Source: Citreimonas salinaria
Lineage (GTDB): Bacteria; Pseudomonadota; Alphaproteobacteria; Rhodobacterales; Rhodobacteraceae
Direction of reading: 5' to 3'
DNA: 64,000 nt
NCBI RefSeq assembly: GCF_900107235.1
Contig: NZ_FNPF01000013.1
Coordinates: 48,974-112,973 of the forward strand
Shown: positions 1 to 9,102 of the stretch, piece after piece
Position numbering within the stretch: the stretch's first letter is position 1
Layout of the letters: every line of letters starts with the position of its first letter
The notes under the pieces: model-generated
Seen by the model: the letters and a program-made list of their open reading frames with translations, nothing else
Database searches by the model: none
What the model was told of the DNA's origin: nothing
Translations under genes and position numbers: made by a program

Positions 1-413
1 ACGTGCTGCGCGAGGAGCTGGGCCTCACCGGTCCGCATATCGGCTGCGAGACGTCCCATTGCGGCGCCTGCACGGTCGAGATGAACGGCAAGTCGGTGAA
101 GTCCTGCACCGTCTTCGCGGCACAGGCCGACGGCGCCGAGGTCACGACCATCGAGGGGCTGGGCAACCCGGACGGGCTGCACGTGCTGCAGGAGATGTTC
201 AAGGAGCATCACGGGCTGCAATGCGGCTTCTGCACGCCGGGGATGATCACCCGCGCGCACCGGCTGCTGCAGGAGAACCCGAACCCGACCGAGGAAGAGG
301 TGCGCTTCGGCATGGCGGGCAACCTGTGCCGCTGCACCGGCTACCAGAACATCGTGAAGGCCATCCTCGCCGCCGCGGCGGAAATGAACTCGGCCAAGGA
401 GGCAGCGCAATGA
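1..413 (+). CDS. coxS: CO dehydrogenase small (2Fe-2S) subunit, 5'-truncated by window
   Basis: The small iron-sulfur subunit of aerobic carbon monoxide dehydrogenase passes electrons from the Mo/Cu site of CoxL to the FAD subunit CoxM. The visible part has both [2Fe-2S] cysteine sets of the family: the plant-ferredoxin type ([11 protein letters not shown], near the start of the visible part) and the second C-x2-C...C-x-C set (CGFCTPG and CRCTG). The true start lies upstream of the window, where coxM would be expected in the usual coxM-S-L order. The stop overlaps the coxL start (ATGA), showing translational coupling. Family membership is clear; the assignment to CODH rather than another xanthine-oxidase-type hydroxylase rests on the form I CoxL next to it. 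Confidence 0.95.
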   Translation, partial: VLREELGLTGPHIGCETSHCGACTVEMNGKSVKSCTVFAAQADGAEVTTIEGLGNPDGLHVLQEMFKEHHGLQCGFCTPGMITRAHRLLQENPNPTEEEVRFGMAGNLCRCTGYQNIVKAILAAAAEMNSAKEAAQ

Positions 414-2824
414 AGGATTTCGATGATCGCGAAGAGCGCGTCGGCAAGCTGAAGGGCCTCGGCTGCGCGCGCAAGCGGGTGGAGGACGCGCGGTTCACGC
501 AAGGCAAGGGCAACTACGTCGACGACGTGAAACTGCCGGGCATGCTGTTCGGCGACTTCGTCCGCTCGCCCTACGCCCATGCGCGCATCAAGTCGATCGA
601 CGCGACCGCCGCACTTGAACTGCCGGGCGTGATCGCGGTGCTGACGGCCGAGGATCTCAAGCCGCTGAACCTGCACTGGATGCCCACGCTGGCCGGCGAC
701 AAGCAGATGGTTCTGGCCGACGGCAAGGTGCTGTTCCAGGGCCAGGAGGTCGCCTTCGTCGTGGCCGAGGACCGCTACATCGCCGCCGACGCGATCGAGC
801 TGGTCGAGGTCGATTACGAGGACCTGCCGGTGATCGTCGACCCGTTCGAGGCGCTGACCACCGACGTGGTCCTGCGCGAGGATCTCGACACCTCGGAGCC
901 CGGCGCGCACGGCCCCCGCAAGCATCACAATCACATCTTCCTGTGGGAGGAAGGCGACAAGACCGCCACCGAGCAGGCCATCGAGTCATCCGAGGTCGTG
1001 GCCGAGGAGATGGTGTACTACCACCGCACCCATCCCTGTCCGCTGGAGACCTGCGGCTGCGTCGCGTCGATGGACAAGGTCAACGGAAAGCTGACCCTGT
1101 GGGGCACGTTCCAGGCGCCGCACGTGGTGCGCACGGTCGCCTCGCTTCTGTCCGGCATCGCGGAACACGACATCCGGGTGATCAGCCCGGACATCGGCGG
1201 CGGCTTCGGCAACAAGGTCGGGGTCTACCCGGGCTATGTCTGCGCCATCGTCGCGTCGATCGTCACCGGTAAGCCGGTCAAGTGGATCGAGGACCGGATG
1301 GACAACCTGATGGCCACCGCCTTCGCCCGCGACTACTGGATGAAGGGCCGGATCAGCGCCACGAAAGAGGGCAAGATTACCGGGCTGCACTGCCACGTGA
1401 CCGCCGACCACGGCGCATTCGACGCCTGCGCCGACCCGACCAAGTTCCCGGCTGGTTTCTTCCACATCTGCACGGGGTCGTATGACATCCCGGTTGCCTA
1501 TGTGGGCGTCGACGGGGTCTATACCAACAAGGCGCCGGGCGGCGTGGCCTATCGCTGTTCGTTCCGCGTGACCGAGGCCGCCTATTTCATCGAGCGGATG
1601 ATCGAGGTCCTGGCGATCGAGCTGAACATGGACGCGGCCGAGCTGCGGCGCATCAACTTCATCCGCGCGGACCAGTTTCCCTACCACTCGGCGCTGGGCT
1701 GGGAATACGACAGCGGCGACTACCACACCGCCTGGGACAAGGCGCTGGCCGCCGTCGATTACGAGGGCCTGCGCAAGGAACAGGCCGAGCGGGTCGAAGC
1801 CTTCAAGCGCGGCGAGACGCGCACGCTGCTGGGCATTGGCCTCACGCACTTCACCGAGATCGTCGGCGCCGGGCCGGTGAAGAACTGCGACATCCTTGGC
1901 ATGGGCATGTTCGACAGCTGCGAGATCCGCATCCACCCGACGGGCTCGGCCACCGCGCGGCTGGGCACGATCAGCCAGGGACAGGGCCACGCCACGACCT
2001 TCGGGCAGATCCTTGCCTCGGAAATCGGCATCTCGTCGGACAACATCACGATCGAGGAAGGCGACACCGACACCGCTCCTTATGGCCTTGGCACCTACGG
2101 CTCACGCTCGACCCCGGTGGCGGGGGCGGCGGCGGCCATGGCGGGGCGCAAGATCCGCGCCAAGGCGCAGATGATCGCGGCCTACCTGCTCGAGGTCCAC
2201 GACGGCGATCTGGAATGGGACATCGACCGGTTCGTCGTCAAGGGCGCGCCCGACCGGTTCAAGACCATGACCGAGATCGCCTACGCCGCCTACAACCAGG
2301 CCATCCCGGGCCTGGAGCCGGGGCTCGAGGCGGTCAGCTACTACGACCCGCCGAACATGACCTACCCGTTCGGCGCCTATATCTGCGTGATGGAGATCGA
2401 CGTGGACACCGGCGAACACAAGATCCGCCAGTTCTACGCGCTTGACGATTGCGGCACGCGGATCAACCCGATGGTGATCGAGGGGCAGGTGCATGGCGGC
2501 CTGACCGAGGCGCTGGCCATCGCGATGGGACAGGAGATCGCCTACGACGATCTGGGCAACTGCAAGACCGGCACGCTGATGGACTTCTTCCTGCCCACGG
2601 CCGTCGAGACGCCGCACTACACCACCGACCACACCGAAACGCCCAGCCCGCATCACCCGATCGGCGCCAAGGGCGTGGGCGAAAGCCCCAACGTGGGCGG
2701 GGTGCCGGCCTTCTCGAACGCGGTGCACGACGCCTTCCGCGCCTTCGGTCTGCGGCAGTCGCACATGCCGCACGATCACTGGCGCGTCTGGAAGATCGCG
2801 CACGATCTGGGTCTGCACGGGTAA
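410..2824 (+). CDS. coxL: Aerobic CO dehydrogenase large (Mo/Cu) subunit, form I
   Basis: Catalytic subunit of 804 aa that oxidises CO to CO2 at a Mo-S-Cu centre bound to molybdopterin cytosine dinucleotide. The active-site loop AYRCSFR is seen at residues 380-386, with the Cu-binding cysteine at C383. This is the form I signature; the form II relatives of uncertain function read AYRGAGR instead. The conserved glutamate near the C-terminus is in GAKGVGESP (E758). The length is normal for the family. The start is the ATG overlapping the coxS stop; longer upstream readings are out-of-frame coxS sequence. It is followed by coxD after 47 bp. The product should form a (LSM)2 heterohexamer on the cytoplasmic face of the membrane. 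Confidence 0.97.
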   Translation: MKDFDDREERVGKLKGLGCARKRVEDARFTQGKGNYVDDVKLPGMLFGDFVRSPYAHARIKSIDATAALELPGVIAVLTAEDLKPLNLHWMPTLAGDKQMVLADGKVLFQGQEVAFVVAEDRYIAADAIELVEVDYEDLPVIVDPFEALTTDVVLREDLDTSEPGAHGPRKHHNHIFLWEEGDKTATEQAIESSEVVAEEMVYYHRTHPCPLETCGCVASMDKVNGKLTLWGTFQAPHVVRTVASLLSGIAEHDIRVISPDIGGGFGNKVGVYPGYVCAIVASIVTGKPVKWIEDRMDNLMATAFARDYWMKGRISATKEGKITGLHCHVTADHGAFDACADPTKFPAGFFHICTGSYDIPVAYVGVDGVYTNKAPGGVAYRCSFRVTEAAYFIERMIEVLAIELNMDAAELRRINFIRADQFPYHSALGWEYDSGDYHTAWDKALAAVDYEGLRKEQAERVEAFKRGETRTLLGIGLTHFTEIVGAGPVKNCDILGMGMFDSCEIRIHPTGSATARLGTISQGQGHATTFGQILASEIGISSDNITIEEGDTDTAPYGLGTYGSRSTPVAGAAAAMAGRKIRAKAQMIAAYLLEVHDGDLEWDIDRFVVKGAPDRFKTMTEIAYAAYNQAIPGLEPGLEAVSYYDPPNMTYPFGAYICVMEIDVDTGEHKIRQFYALDDCGTRINPMVIEGQVHGGLTEALAIAMGQEIAYDDLGNCKTGTLMDFFLPTAVETPHYTTDHTETPSPHHPIGAKGVGESPNVGGVPAFSNAVHDAFRAFGLRQSHMPHDHWRVWKIAHDLGLHG

Positions 2825-2871
2825 GGAGTCGGCGTCCGGCGCAAGCGGGGCGCGGCACAGGGAGGGGCGAC

Positions 2872-3750
2872 ATGGACGAGTGGAAGACACTTCAGGACGA
2901 GTTGGCCCGCGAGGGCTACGTCGCCTCTCCCGACCTCGCGATGGCGCTGCATCTGGCCATTGCACTGGGCCGCCCGCTGCTGCTGGAAGGCGCGGCGGGC
3001 GTCGGCAAGACGGAAATCGCCCGTGCGCTGGCCCAAGCACGCGACACGCGGCTGATCCGGCTGCAATGCTACGAAGGGCTGGACGCCGCGCAGGCGATCT
3101 ATGAATGGAACTACCAGAAGCAGCTTCTGTCGATCCGCGCCGCGGCCGAGGACGGCGAGGGCGCGCGCGCGGCCGAGGCGCGCATCTTCTCGGAGGAGTT
3201 CCTGCTGGAGCGGCCGCTGCTGGCGGCGATCCGGCAGAAGGTGGCGCCGGTGCTGCTGATCGACGAGATCGACCGCGCCGACGAGGAATTCGAGGCCTAC
3301 CTGCTGGAAGTGCTGTCGGATTTCGCCATCACCGTTCCCGAGCTGGGGACGATCGAGGCGGTGACCCGTCCGCACGTGATCCTGACGTCGAACGGCACGC
3401 GCGACCTGTCGGATGCGCTGCGGCGGCGGTGCCTTTACGCGCACGTGGATTATCCCGACCGCGAGACCGAGCTGGCGATCCTGCGCGCCCGGGCGCCGCA
3501 GGTCGAGGCGCGGCTGGGCGAACAGATCGTCGGCTTCGTGCAGGCGGTGCGGAAGGAAGACCTCGAGAAGGTCCCGGGCGTGGCCGAGATGCTGGATTTC
3601 GCCGCCGCCATCGCGGGGCTGGGCGTCGCGGACCTGGCCGACGATCCGGCGGTGCTGCACGTGGCGTTGGCGACGCTGCTGAAGACGCAAGGCGACCGCG
3701 CGGCGCTGCCGCCCGAGGTCGCCGCGCGGCTGGCGGGGAAGGCGGCATGA
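2872..3750 (+). CDS. coxD: CoxD, MoxR-type AAA+ ATPase for CODH maturation
   Basis: AAA+ ATPase of 292 aa in the MoxR family. It shows Walker A (EGAAGVGKTEIA), Walker B (VLLIDEIDRA) and a sensor-like segment (LTSNGTRDLSDALRRRC). In the studied Oligotropha system CoxD is needed to build the [CuSMoO2] active site, so a role as a chaperone-like partner in sulfur/copper insertion is expected. It works with the von Willebrand protein CoxE, encoded directly after it with a 4-bp ATGA overlap. The start is the ATG at 2872, preceded by GGGAGGGG; nearly 50 bp separate it from coxL. The product is cytoplasmic or membrane-associated. Confidence 0.93.
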   Translation: MDEWKTLQDELAREGYVASPDLAMALHLAIALGRPLLLEGAAGVGKTEIARALAQARDTRLIRLQCYEGLDAAQAIYEWNYQKQLLSIRAAAEDGEGARAAEARIFSEEFLLERPLLAAIRQKVAPVLLIDEIDRADEEFEAYLLEVLSDFAITVPELGTIEAVTRPHVILTSNGTRDLSDALRRRCLYAHVDYPDRETELAILRARAPQVEARLGEQIVGFVQAVRKEDLEKVPGVAEMLDFAAAIAGLGVADLADDPAVLHVALATLLKTQGDRAALPPEVAARLAGKAA

Positions 3751-4928
3751 GCCGCGTGACCCGCTTTGCCGCGCGCGATCCCGGCATCGCGGCGCGTCTG
3801 ACCGGGTTCCTGGCGCATCTTCGCGGGCACGGGTTTGCCTTGGGGATCGGCGAGGCCGAGACGGCGCTGCGCGCGCTCGAACACGTCCGCGTCGCCGACC
3901 CCGACATGACGCGCCGGGCGCTGCGGGCGGTCTGCGCCGGCCGGGCCGAGGATGTCGGCCGCTTCGACGCGCTGTTCGACGCCTTCTGGCTGAACGCGGG
4001 CCGTGTGCGCGAACGCGTGACGCCATCGGCGCGCGCCGACAAGACCACGCGCAGCACTCGCGAGGACGCGACGGCGCGCAGTTCCGCCACCGGACGCGCC
4101 GACAGCCCCGAGGGCGAAGACGGCGCCGGCGACACCGCGGCCGAGGGCACGGGCAAGCTGATTGCGTCCGGGTTGCGCAACCTGATGAAGAAGGACCTGC
4201 GCGACGTGGTGTCCCCCGCCGACGTGGCGCAGGCGGAAATCGTCGCGCGCCAGCTTGGGCAGGCGCTGCGCGACCGCCGCTCGCGCCGGCGCAGGGCCGC
4301 GCGCAAGGGCGCGGGCATCGACTTTCGCCGCACGATCCGCCGCAGCCTTGCCTCCGGCGGCGAGCCCTTGGCGCTGGCGCGGCGCACGCGCCCGGACCGG
4401 CCGGTGAAGATCACCGCGCTGGCGGACGTGTCGGGGTCGATGACGCTCTATGCGCGGCCCTTCCTCGCGTTCCTGTCCGGCCTCATGCGCGCGGACGGCG
4501 ACACCGACGCCTACCTGTTCCACACGCGGCTGGTGCGCATCACCGATGCGCTGCGCGACCCCGACCCGCTGCGCGCGCTCAACCGCCTGACGCTGCTGTC
4601 GGACGGGTTCGGCGGCGGCTCGAAGATCGGCGAGGCGCTTGATCTTTTCGCCCGCACCCACGCGCGCCGCTCGGTCGACGGGCGCACCGTCGTGCTGATC
4701 CTGTCCGACGGCTACGACAGCGCCGACCCGGAGTTGATCGGCGCGGCGCTGGCCCGGCTGCGCAAGCGCGGCTGCCGGATCGTCTGGCTGAACCCGCTGA
4801 AGGGCTGGGACGGCTACGCGCCGGTGGCGCGCGGCATGGCCGCTGCCCTGCCGCATCTCGACCTTTTCGCGCCGGCCGGCACGCTGGCCGACCTCGCCGC
4901 CCTCGAACCTGAGCTTGCAAGGATATGA
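3747..4928 (+). CDS. coxE: CoxE, von Willebrand factor A (VWA) domain protein
   Basis: Protein of 393 aa with a C-terminal VWA domain. The metal-ion-dependent adhesion site motif DxSxS is visible as DVSGSM, followed later by LSDGF and ILSDGYD. The N-terminal half is rich in Arg, Ala and Asp and looks partly disordered. MoxR ATPases and VWA proteins are a standard functional pair in metal-cofactor insertion, and CoxE is known to act with CoxD in CODH active-site assembly. The start overlaps the coxD stop (ATGA) and the stop overlaps the coxF start, so the three are translated as one unit. Confidence 0.92.
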   Translation: MSRVTRFAARDPGIAARLTGFLAHLRGHGFALGIGEAETALRALEHVRVADPDMTRRALRAVCAGRAEDVGRFDALFDAFWLNAGRVRERVTPSARADKTTRSTREDATARSSATGRADSPEGEDGAGDTAAEGTGKLIASGLRNLMKKDLRDVVSPADVAQAEIVARQLGQALRDRRSRRRRAARKGAGIDFRRTIRRSLASGGEPLALARRTRPDRPVKITALADVSGSMTLYARPFLAFLSGLMRADGDTDAYLFHTRLVRITDALRDPDPLRALNRLTLLSDGFGGGSKIGEALDLFARTHARRSVDGRTVVLILSDGYDSADPELIGAALARLRKRGCRIVWLNPLKGWDGYAPVARGMAAALPHLDLFAPAGTLADLAALEPELARI

Positions 4929-5764
4929 CCGTGATGTCCGCGATGCCCTTTCCCGTCGACCGCAAGGTGCAATCGGCCATCGACCGGCTGATGCGCGCCG
5001 AGAGGCCATTCGCCGTGGCCACCGTGATCCGCACGCTGGACGCCACCGCCGCCAAGCCCGGCGCGCGGGCGCTGCTGGACGCATCCGGTGCGATCCTCGC
5101 CGGATGGATCGGTGGCGGCTGCGCGCGTTCGGCCGTGGCCCGCGCGGTGCGCGAGGCGATCGAAAGCGGCCAGCCGCGCCTGATCTCGCTTCAACCCGAA
5201 GAATTGCTGGCCGCCAGTGGCGTCGCGGCGGGCGAGGAACGGCAGGGCGTGCGCTTCGCGCGCAACGGCTGCCCGAGCAAGGGCTCGATGGACATCTTCG
5301 TCGAGCCGGTCCTGCCGCGCGCGCGGCTGGCGATCTGCGGCGCAAGCCCGGTGGCGCAGGCGCTGGCGGAATTGTCCGGCCGGTTCGATTTCCACCGGAC
5401 GCTGTGCACGCCCGACACCACGCCCGAGGTCATGCCCGAGGTCGACCTGCACCGCGACGCCTTCGATGCGCCCGAGGCCGGGTTCCTGGTGATCGCGACG
5501 CAGGGCAAGGGCGACATGGACGCGCTGCGCGCCGCCGCGCGGTCGCAGGCCGCTTACGTCGCCTTCGTCGGGTCGCGCCGCAAGTTCGCCACGCTGGCCG
5601 CAAAGCTGGCCGAGGAAGGCGTGCGGCGCGACTGGCTGGACCGGGTCCACGCGCCCGCCGGTCTCGATATCAAGGCGATCACGCCCGAGGAGATCGCCCT
5701 GTCGATCCTGGCGCAGGTGATAGCCGCGCGCCGCGACGCCGACCGCGCCGGGGCCACCGCATGA
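4925..5764 (+). CDS. coxF: CoxF, XdhC/CoxI-family molybdoenzyme maturation factor
   Basis: XdhC/CoxI-family protein of 279 aa. The N-terminal domain has the family motif GWIGGGC, with a cysteine that in related proteins takes part in sulfuration or binding of the Mo cofactor. The C-terminal part is a Rossmann-like domain (LAICGASPVAQALAEL, then YVAFVGSRRKF). Such proteins bind and sulfurate the molybdenum cofactor before insertion into xanthine-oxidase-family enzymes. It overlaps coxE by 4 bp at its start, and its TGA overlaps the ATG of a 30-codon reading frame. Confidence 0.9.
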   Translation: MTVMSAMPFPVDRKVQSAIDRLMRAERPFAVATVIRTLDATAAKPGARALLDASGAILAGWIGGGCARSAVARAVREAIESGQPRLISLQPEELLAASGVAAGEERQGVRFARNGCPSKGSMDIFVEPVLPRARLAICGASPVAQALAELSGRFDFHRTLCTPDTTPEVMPEVDLHRDAFDAPEAGFLVIATQGKGDMDALRAAARSQAAYVAFVGSRRKFATLAAKLAEEGVRRDWLDRVHAPAGLDIKAITPEEIALSILAQVIAARRDADRAGATA

Positions 5765-5853
5765 TCGCCCGCCTGCGCCGCGCGCTGGAGCGGCTGACCC
5801 CCTCGGACGAGGCCACGCGCATCTTGTCCGATGTCAAGTTTCCCTGTTGCTGA
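5761..5853 (+). CDS. Possible 30-aa small protein in the cox operon
   Basis: A 30-codon frame starts at an ATG that overlaps the coxF stop by 4 bp (ATGA), the same coupling used by the other genes of this operon, and ends 13 bp before the coxG start. The product would be basic and amphipathic at its N-terminus (MIARLRRALERL) and ends in two cysteines (KFPCC). I do not recognise a family. It may be a real small maturation protein, or a chance frame that carries ribosomes to the coxG start; the only support is position and overlap. Confidence 0.35.
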   Translation: MIARLRRALERLTPSDEATRILSDVKFPCC

Positions 5854-5866
5854 AAGAGGAGGAAGC

Positions 5867-6328
5867 ATGGAACTCAAGGAAGAAATCTTTATCCCCGCGT
5901 CGCGTGAAACGGTCTACGCCGCGCTCAACGACACCGAGATGCTGAAGGCCTGCATCCCCGGCTGCGAGGAGCTGATCCGCCATTCCGACACGGAACTGGA
6001 GGCAAAGGTCGTGCTGAAGGTGGGACCCGTGAAGGCGCGCTTCGCCGGCAAGGTGACGCTGAACCCGTACGATCCGCCGCGCGCCTTCTCGCTGACGGGC
6101 GAGGGCAACGGCGGGGCTGCGGGCTTCGCCAAGGGCGGGGCGGACGTGGTGCTGGAAGAGGTCGAGGGCGGTACGCGGCTGACCTACGAGGCGAAGGCCG
6201 ATATCGGCGGCAAGCTCGCGCAGCTGGGTTCGCGCCTCGTGCAGGGCACGGCCAAGAAGCTGTCGGCCAAGTTTTTCGCCTGTCTGGCCGAGAAGGTATC
6301 CGAAGGAGAGGCAGCGCCCGCTGCCTGA
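5867..6328 (+). CDS. coxG: CoxG, SRPBCC-fold CO dehydrogenase accessory protein
   Basis: CoxG/SRPBCC-family protein of 153 aa. It has the typical family opening (ELKEEIFIPASRETVYAALND) and the conserved core LKACIPGCEEL, followed by KVGPVKARFAGKV. The fold has a large hydrophobic pocket. CoxG proteins have been linked to membrane anchoring of CODH and to quinone/lipid binding that connects the enzyme to the respiratory chain. The start is the ATG at 5867 with a strong ribosome site (AAAGAGGAGGA) 6-8 bp upstream; an in-frame ATG at 5831 lies inside the preceding frame and has no such site. It is the last gene of the operon, followed by a hairpin. Confidence 0.92.
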   Translation: MELKEEIFIPASRETVYAALNDTEMLKACIPGCEELIRHSDTELEAKVVLKVGPVKARFAGKVTLNPYDPPRAFSLTGEGNGGAAGFAKGGADVVLEEVEGGTRLTYEAKADIGGKLAQLGSRLVQGTAKKLSAKFFACLAEKVSEGEAAPAA

Positions 6329-6335
6329 CTGGGGC

Positions 6336-6358
6336 GGGGGCGGGACCGTCCCGCCCCC
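6336..6358 (+). terminator. GC-rich hairpin after coxG
   Basis: GGGGGCGGG and CCCGCCCCC pair around a 5-base loop, 8 bp after the coxG stop, followed by only two T residues. It probably ends or stabilises the 3' end of the cox transcript; the short T tract makes it a weak intrinsic terminator on its own. Confidence 0.6.
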
Positions 6359-6475
6359 TTCACGGCGAGGCAATCATTGGACGATGTTCTTCACGCCTAC
6401 GCCTCATGGATGGGTTGCAACGTCCGCTCCGCGCAATAGTGTTGCCTGACGCTGGGTTACGGGGGGCGATCGCAG

Positions 6476-7666
6476 ATGGGACCGCTGGACGGCATCAAGG
6501 TCATCGAGCTGGGGCAGCTGATCGCGGGGCCCTATTGCGGCCAGGTCATGGCCGATTTCGGCGCCGAGGTGATCAAGATCGAGCCGCCGGGGGCGGGCGA
6601 TCCGATGCGCCAGTGGGGCCGGACCGACAGGGACGGCGACCCGGTCTGGTTCTCGGTCATCGCGCGCGGCAAGCGGTCGGTGACGCTGAACCTGCGCGAT
6701 CCCGACGGCCAGCAGGTGCTGCGCGACCTGGTGCGCGACGCCGACGTGCTGATCGAGAATTTCCGCCCAGGCACGATGGAGCGCTGGGGACTGGGCTATG
6801 ACGCGCTCTCGGCGATCAACCCGCGCCTGATCATGGCGCGGGTGTCGGGCTATGGCCAAGACGGCCCGTATTCGAAGCGGGCGGGCTTCGCCTCGGTCTG
6901 CGAGGCGGCGGGGGGCCTGCGCTACATCTCGGGCTATCCCGACCGGCCGCCGGTGCGCGTTGGGCTGAGCCTGGGCGACACGATGGCGGGCTTCAACGCC
7001 GCGATGGGCATCCTTCTGGCGCTGCAGCACCGGCACGCGACCGGGCGGGGCCAGGTGGTGGACAGCGCCATCTTCGAGGCGGTGCTGGGCTACACGGAGT
7101 CGATGGTCGCGGAATACGACGCGGGCGGACATATCCGCGAGCGCTTCGGCTCGGCCCTGCCGGGGATCGCGCCGTCCAACGCCTATGCCGCCGCCGACGG
7201 GCGCGAGGTGATCATCGGCGCCAACGGGGACGGTGTCTTCGCCCGCCTGTGCGAGGTGATGGGGCGGCCCGAGCTGGCGCGGGACGACCGCTTTGCCGAC
7301 CACCAGGCGCGCGGCCGCAACCAGCAGGTGCTGGACGTGCTGGTGGGCGAATGGACGCGCACGGTGCCCGCTCAGGAGATCGTCGACCGGCTGGCCGAGG
7401 CGGGCGTGCCCGTGGGGCTGGCCTACACGGCGGCGGACATGCTGGAGGACGCGCATTTCGAGGCGCGGCAAAGCGTGGTGCGGGTGCCTGACCCCAAGCG
7501 CGGCACGCTGGCGATGCAGAACGTGTTTCCGCGCCTGTCGGACAGTCCCGGGGCCGTGCGAGCGCTTGGGCCGGAACTGGGCGCCGACACCGACGACGTG
7601 CTGTCGCGGCGGCTGGGTTACGACACGGACCGGATCGCCGGCCTGCGCGAGCGCGGCGTGATCTGA
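6476..7666 (+). CDS. Class III (CaiB/BaiF/Frc) acyl-CoA transferase
   Basis: Family III CoA-transferase of 396 aa. The N-terminus MGPLDGIKVIELGQLIAGPY is typical, and the catalytic aspartate is in LGDTMAGFNAAMG, where the family forms the aspartyl-CoA thioester. These enzymes move CoA between carboxylic acids. It is the first gene of a cluster with a TRAP transporter and an HMG-CoA-lyase-type enzyme, so it probably activates an imported dicarboxylic or hydroxy acid for later C-C cleavage. The substrate cannot be read from the sequence. It sits about 150 bp after coxG with its own start region. Confidence 0.9.
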   Translation: MGPLDGIKVIELGQLIAGPYCGQVMADFGAEVIKIEPPGAGDPMRQWGRTDRDGDPVWFSVIARGKRSVTLNLRDPDGQQVLRDLVRDADVLIENFRPGTMERWGLGYDALSAINPRLIMARVSGYGQDGPYSKRAGFASVCEAAGGLRYISGYPDRPPVRVGLSLGDTMAGFNAAMGILLALQHRHATGRGQVVDSAIFEAVLGYTESMVAEYDAGGHIRERFGSALPGIAPSNAYAAADGREVIIGANGDGVFARLCEVMGRPELARDDRFADHQARGRNQQVLDVLVGEWTRTVPAQEIVDRLAEAGVPVGLAYTAADMLEDAHFEARQSVVRVPDPKRGTLAMQNVFPRLSDSPGAVRALGPELGADTDDVLSRRLGYDTDRIAGLRERGVI

Positions 7667-7743
7667 ATTCAGGCAATCCGGCCAAGGCGCCGGACACGGG
7701 GACAGCCCGGCCGGAAAGGCCGGGGCAGGGGGGAGAAGACGAC

Positions 7744-7776
7744 ATGAGTATTCCAGCGAAGGGCCGCACGCGATGA
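7744..7776 (+). other. 10-codon leader frame coupled to dctM
   Basis: A short frame coding MSIPAKGRTR starts at an ATG behind a strong ribosome site (GGGGGGAGAAG) and ends with TGA overlapping the dctM ATG. The dctM start itself has no good ribosome site, so ribosomes probably reach it by reinitiation from this mini-frame. It may also be the remnant of an ancestral dctQ or dctM N-terminus. Confidence 0.4.
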
Positions 7777-9068
7777 TCGAGCCCATACTCGTCGTGGTCG
7801 TGCTGCTGGGACTGATCGGCGCGGGGGCGCCGATCTTCCTGGCGCTGGGCGCGTCCGGCCTGCTGGGCCTCTACATGGCGCGGGGATCGCTGGCGTTCTT
7901 CTTCGCGCCGACATCGTTCTTCGGGCAGCTCAACAGCTTCGAGCTGATCGCGCTGCCGCTGTTCATCCTGATGGGCAACGTGCTGGGCGCGACGCCGGTG
8001 GGGCGCAACCTGTTCCACGCGGCGTCGCTGTGGCTGCAATGGCTGCGCGGCGGGCTGGCGATCTCGACCGTGGGCGCCTCGGCGGTGTTCGGCGCGGTGT
8101 CGGGCGTGTCGGTCGCGGGCGTGGCGGCGGTGGGCTCGATCGCCGTGCCGCAGATGCTGGAACGGGGCTATTCGCGCCACCTTGCGGCCGGGTCGGTGGC
8201 GTCGTCGGGCGCGCTGGCGATGCTGATCCCGCCCTCGGTGCCGTTCATCATCTACGGCGCCGTGTCGGGCGTGTCGGTGGGCGCGCTGTTCATCGGCGGC
8301 ATCGTCCCCGGCATCGCGCTGGCGCTGGCGCTGTCGCTCTACATCTACGTCCGCGTGTGGCTGAACCCGCACGAGGCGCCGCCCGCCACCGAGCCGAAGC
8401 CCACGACGGGCGAAAAGGTCCGCGCGCTGGGGGGCATCTGGCACGCGCTGCTGCTGGTCTTCATCGTGCTGGGCGCGATCTACAGCGGCATCGCCACCCC
8501 GTCCGAGGCGGCGGCCTTCGGCGCGGCGGGCGCGCTTTTCATCGCGGGCTTCGTGTTCCGCTGCCTCGACTGGACGCGCACGCGGGAGATATTCATCAGC
8601 TCGATCAAGGTGTCCGGCGCGATCATGCTGATCATCGGCTGCGCCAAGATCTTCGGCGACTACCTCAACCTCGTCCGCGTGCCGGAAAACGTCTCGGCCG
8701 CGCTGACGGCGACGGACTTGCCGGGCTGGGCGATCCTGACGCTGATCATGATCGCGCTGGTGCTGCTGGGGATGCTGGTCGACGCGGTGTCGCTGATCGT
8801 GGTGACGACGCCGATCCTGCTGCCGCTGGTGACCGCGCTGGGCTACGATCCGCTGTGGTTCGGGATCGTGCTGGTGATGAACCTGGAAATCGCGGTGGTC
8901 ACGCCTCCCGTGGGGCTGAACCTCTACGCGCTGAAGGGCGTGTGCCCGCAATTGAAGGTCGAGGAGATCATCCGCTCGGTCGTGCCGTTCGTGGGCGTGC
9001 AGTTCGTGCTGCTGATGATCTTCGTCCTGTTCCCGGAGCTCAGCCTGTGGCTGCCGGGGCTGCTTTGA
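7773..9068 (+). CDS. dctM: TRAP transporter large permease (DctM)
   Basis: Large membrane subunit of a tripartite ATP-independent periplasmic transporter, 431 aa and strongly hydrophobic across its whole length, with about 12 membrane segments. Family landmarks include the early MIEPILVVVVLLGLIGAGAP, the repeated SGVSVAGVAAVGS and ASSGALAMLIPPS segments and the conserved GI.TPSEAAAFG. It drives uptake with an ion gradient together with DctP and DctQ. The gene order here is M-P-Q instead of the more usual P-Q-M. It starts by overlap with a 10-codon leader frame. Neighbouring CoA-transferase and lyase genes suggest an organic acid substrate. Confidence 0.93.
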   Translation: MIEPILVVVVLLGLIGAGAPIFLALGASGLLGLYMARGSLAFFFAPTSFFGQLNSFELIALPLFILMGNVLGATPVGRNLFHAASLWLQWLRGGLAISTVGASAVFGAVSGVSVAGVAAVGSIAVPQMLERGYSRHLAAGSVASSGALAMLIPPSVPFIIYGAVSGVSVGALFIGGIVPGIALALALSLYIYVRVWLNPHEAPPATEPKPTTGEKVRALGGIWHALLLVFIVLGAIYSGIATPSEAAAFGAAGALFIAGFVFRCLDWTRTREIFISSIKVSGAIMLIIGCAKIFGDYLNLVRVPENVSAALTATDLPGWAILTLIMIALVLLGMLVDAVSLIVVTTPILLPLVTALGYDPLWFGIVLVMNLEIAVVTPPVGLNLYALKGVCPQLKVEEIIRSVVPFVGVQFVLLMIFVLFPELSLWLPGLL

Positions 9069-9102
9069 CACTTGCCCGATTCATCAAGAGGAGGAGAAAG
9101 AC

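Noticed and set aside
7212..9071. Very long minus-strand frame opposite dctM
   Set aside because: High-GC shadow frame rich in Arg/His/Gln with no domain; the plus strand encodes a clear DctM.
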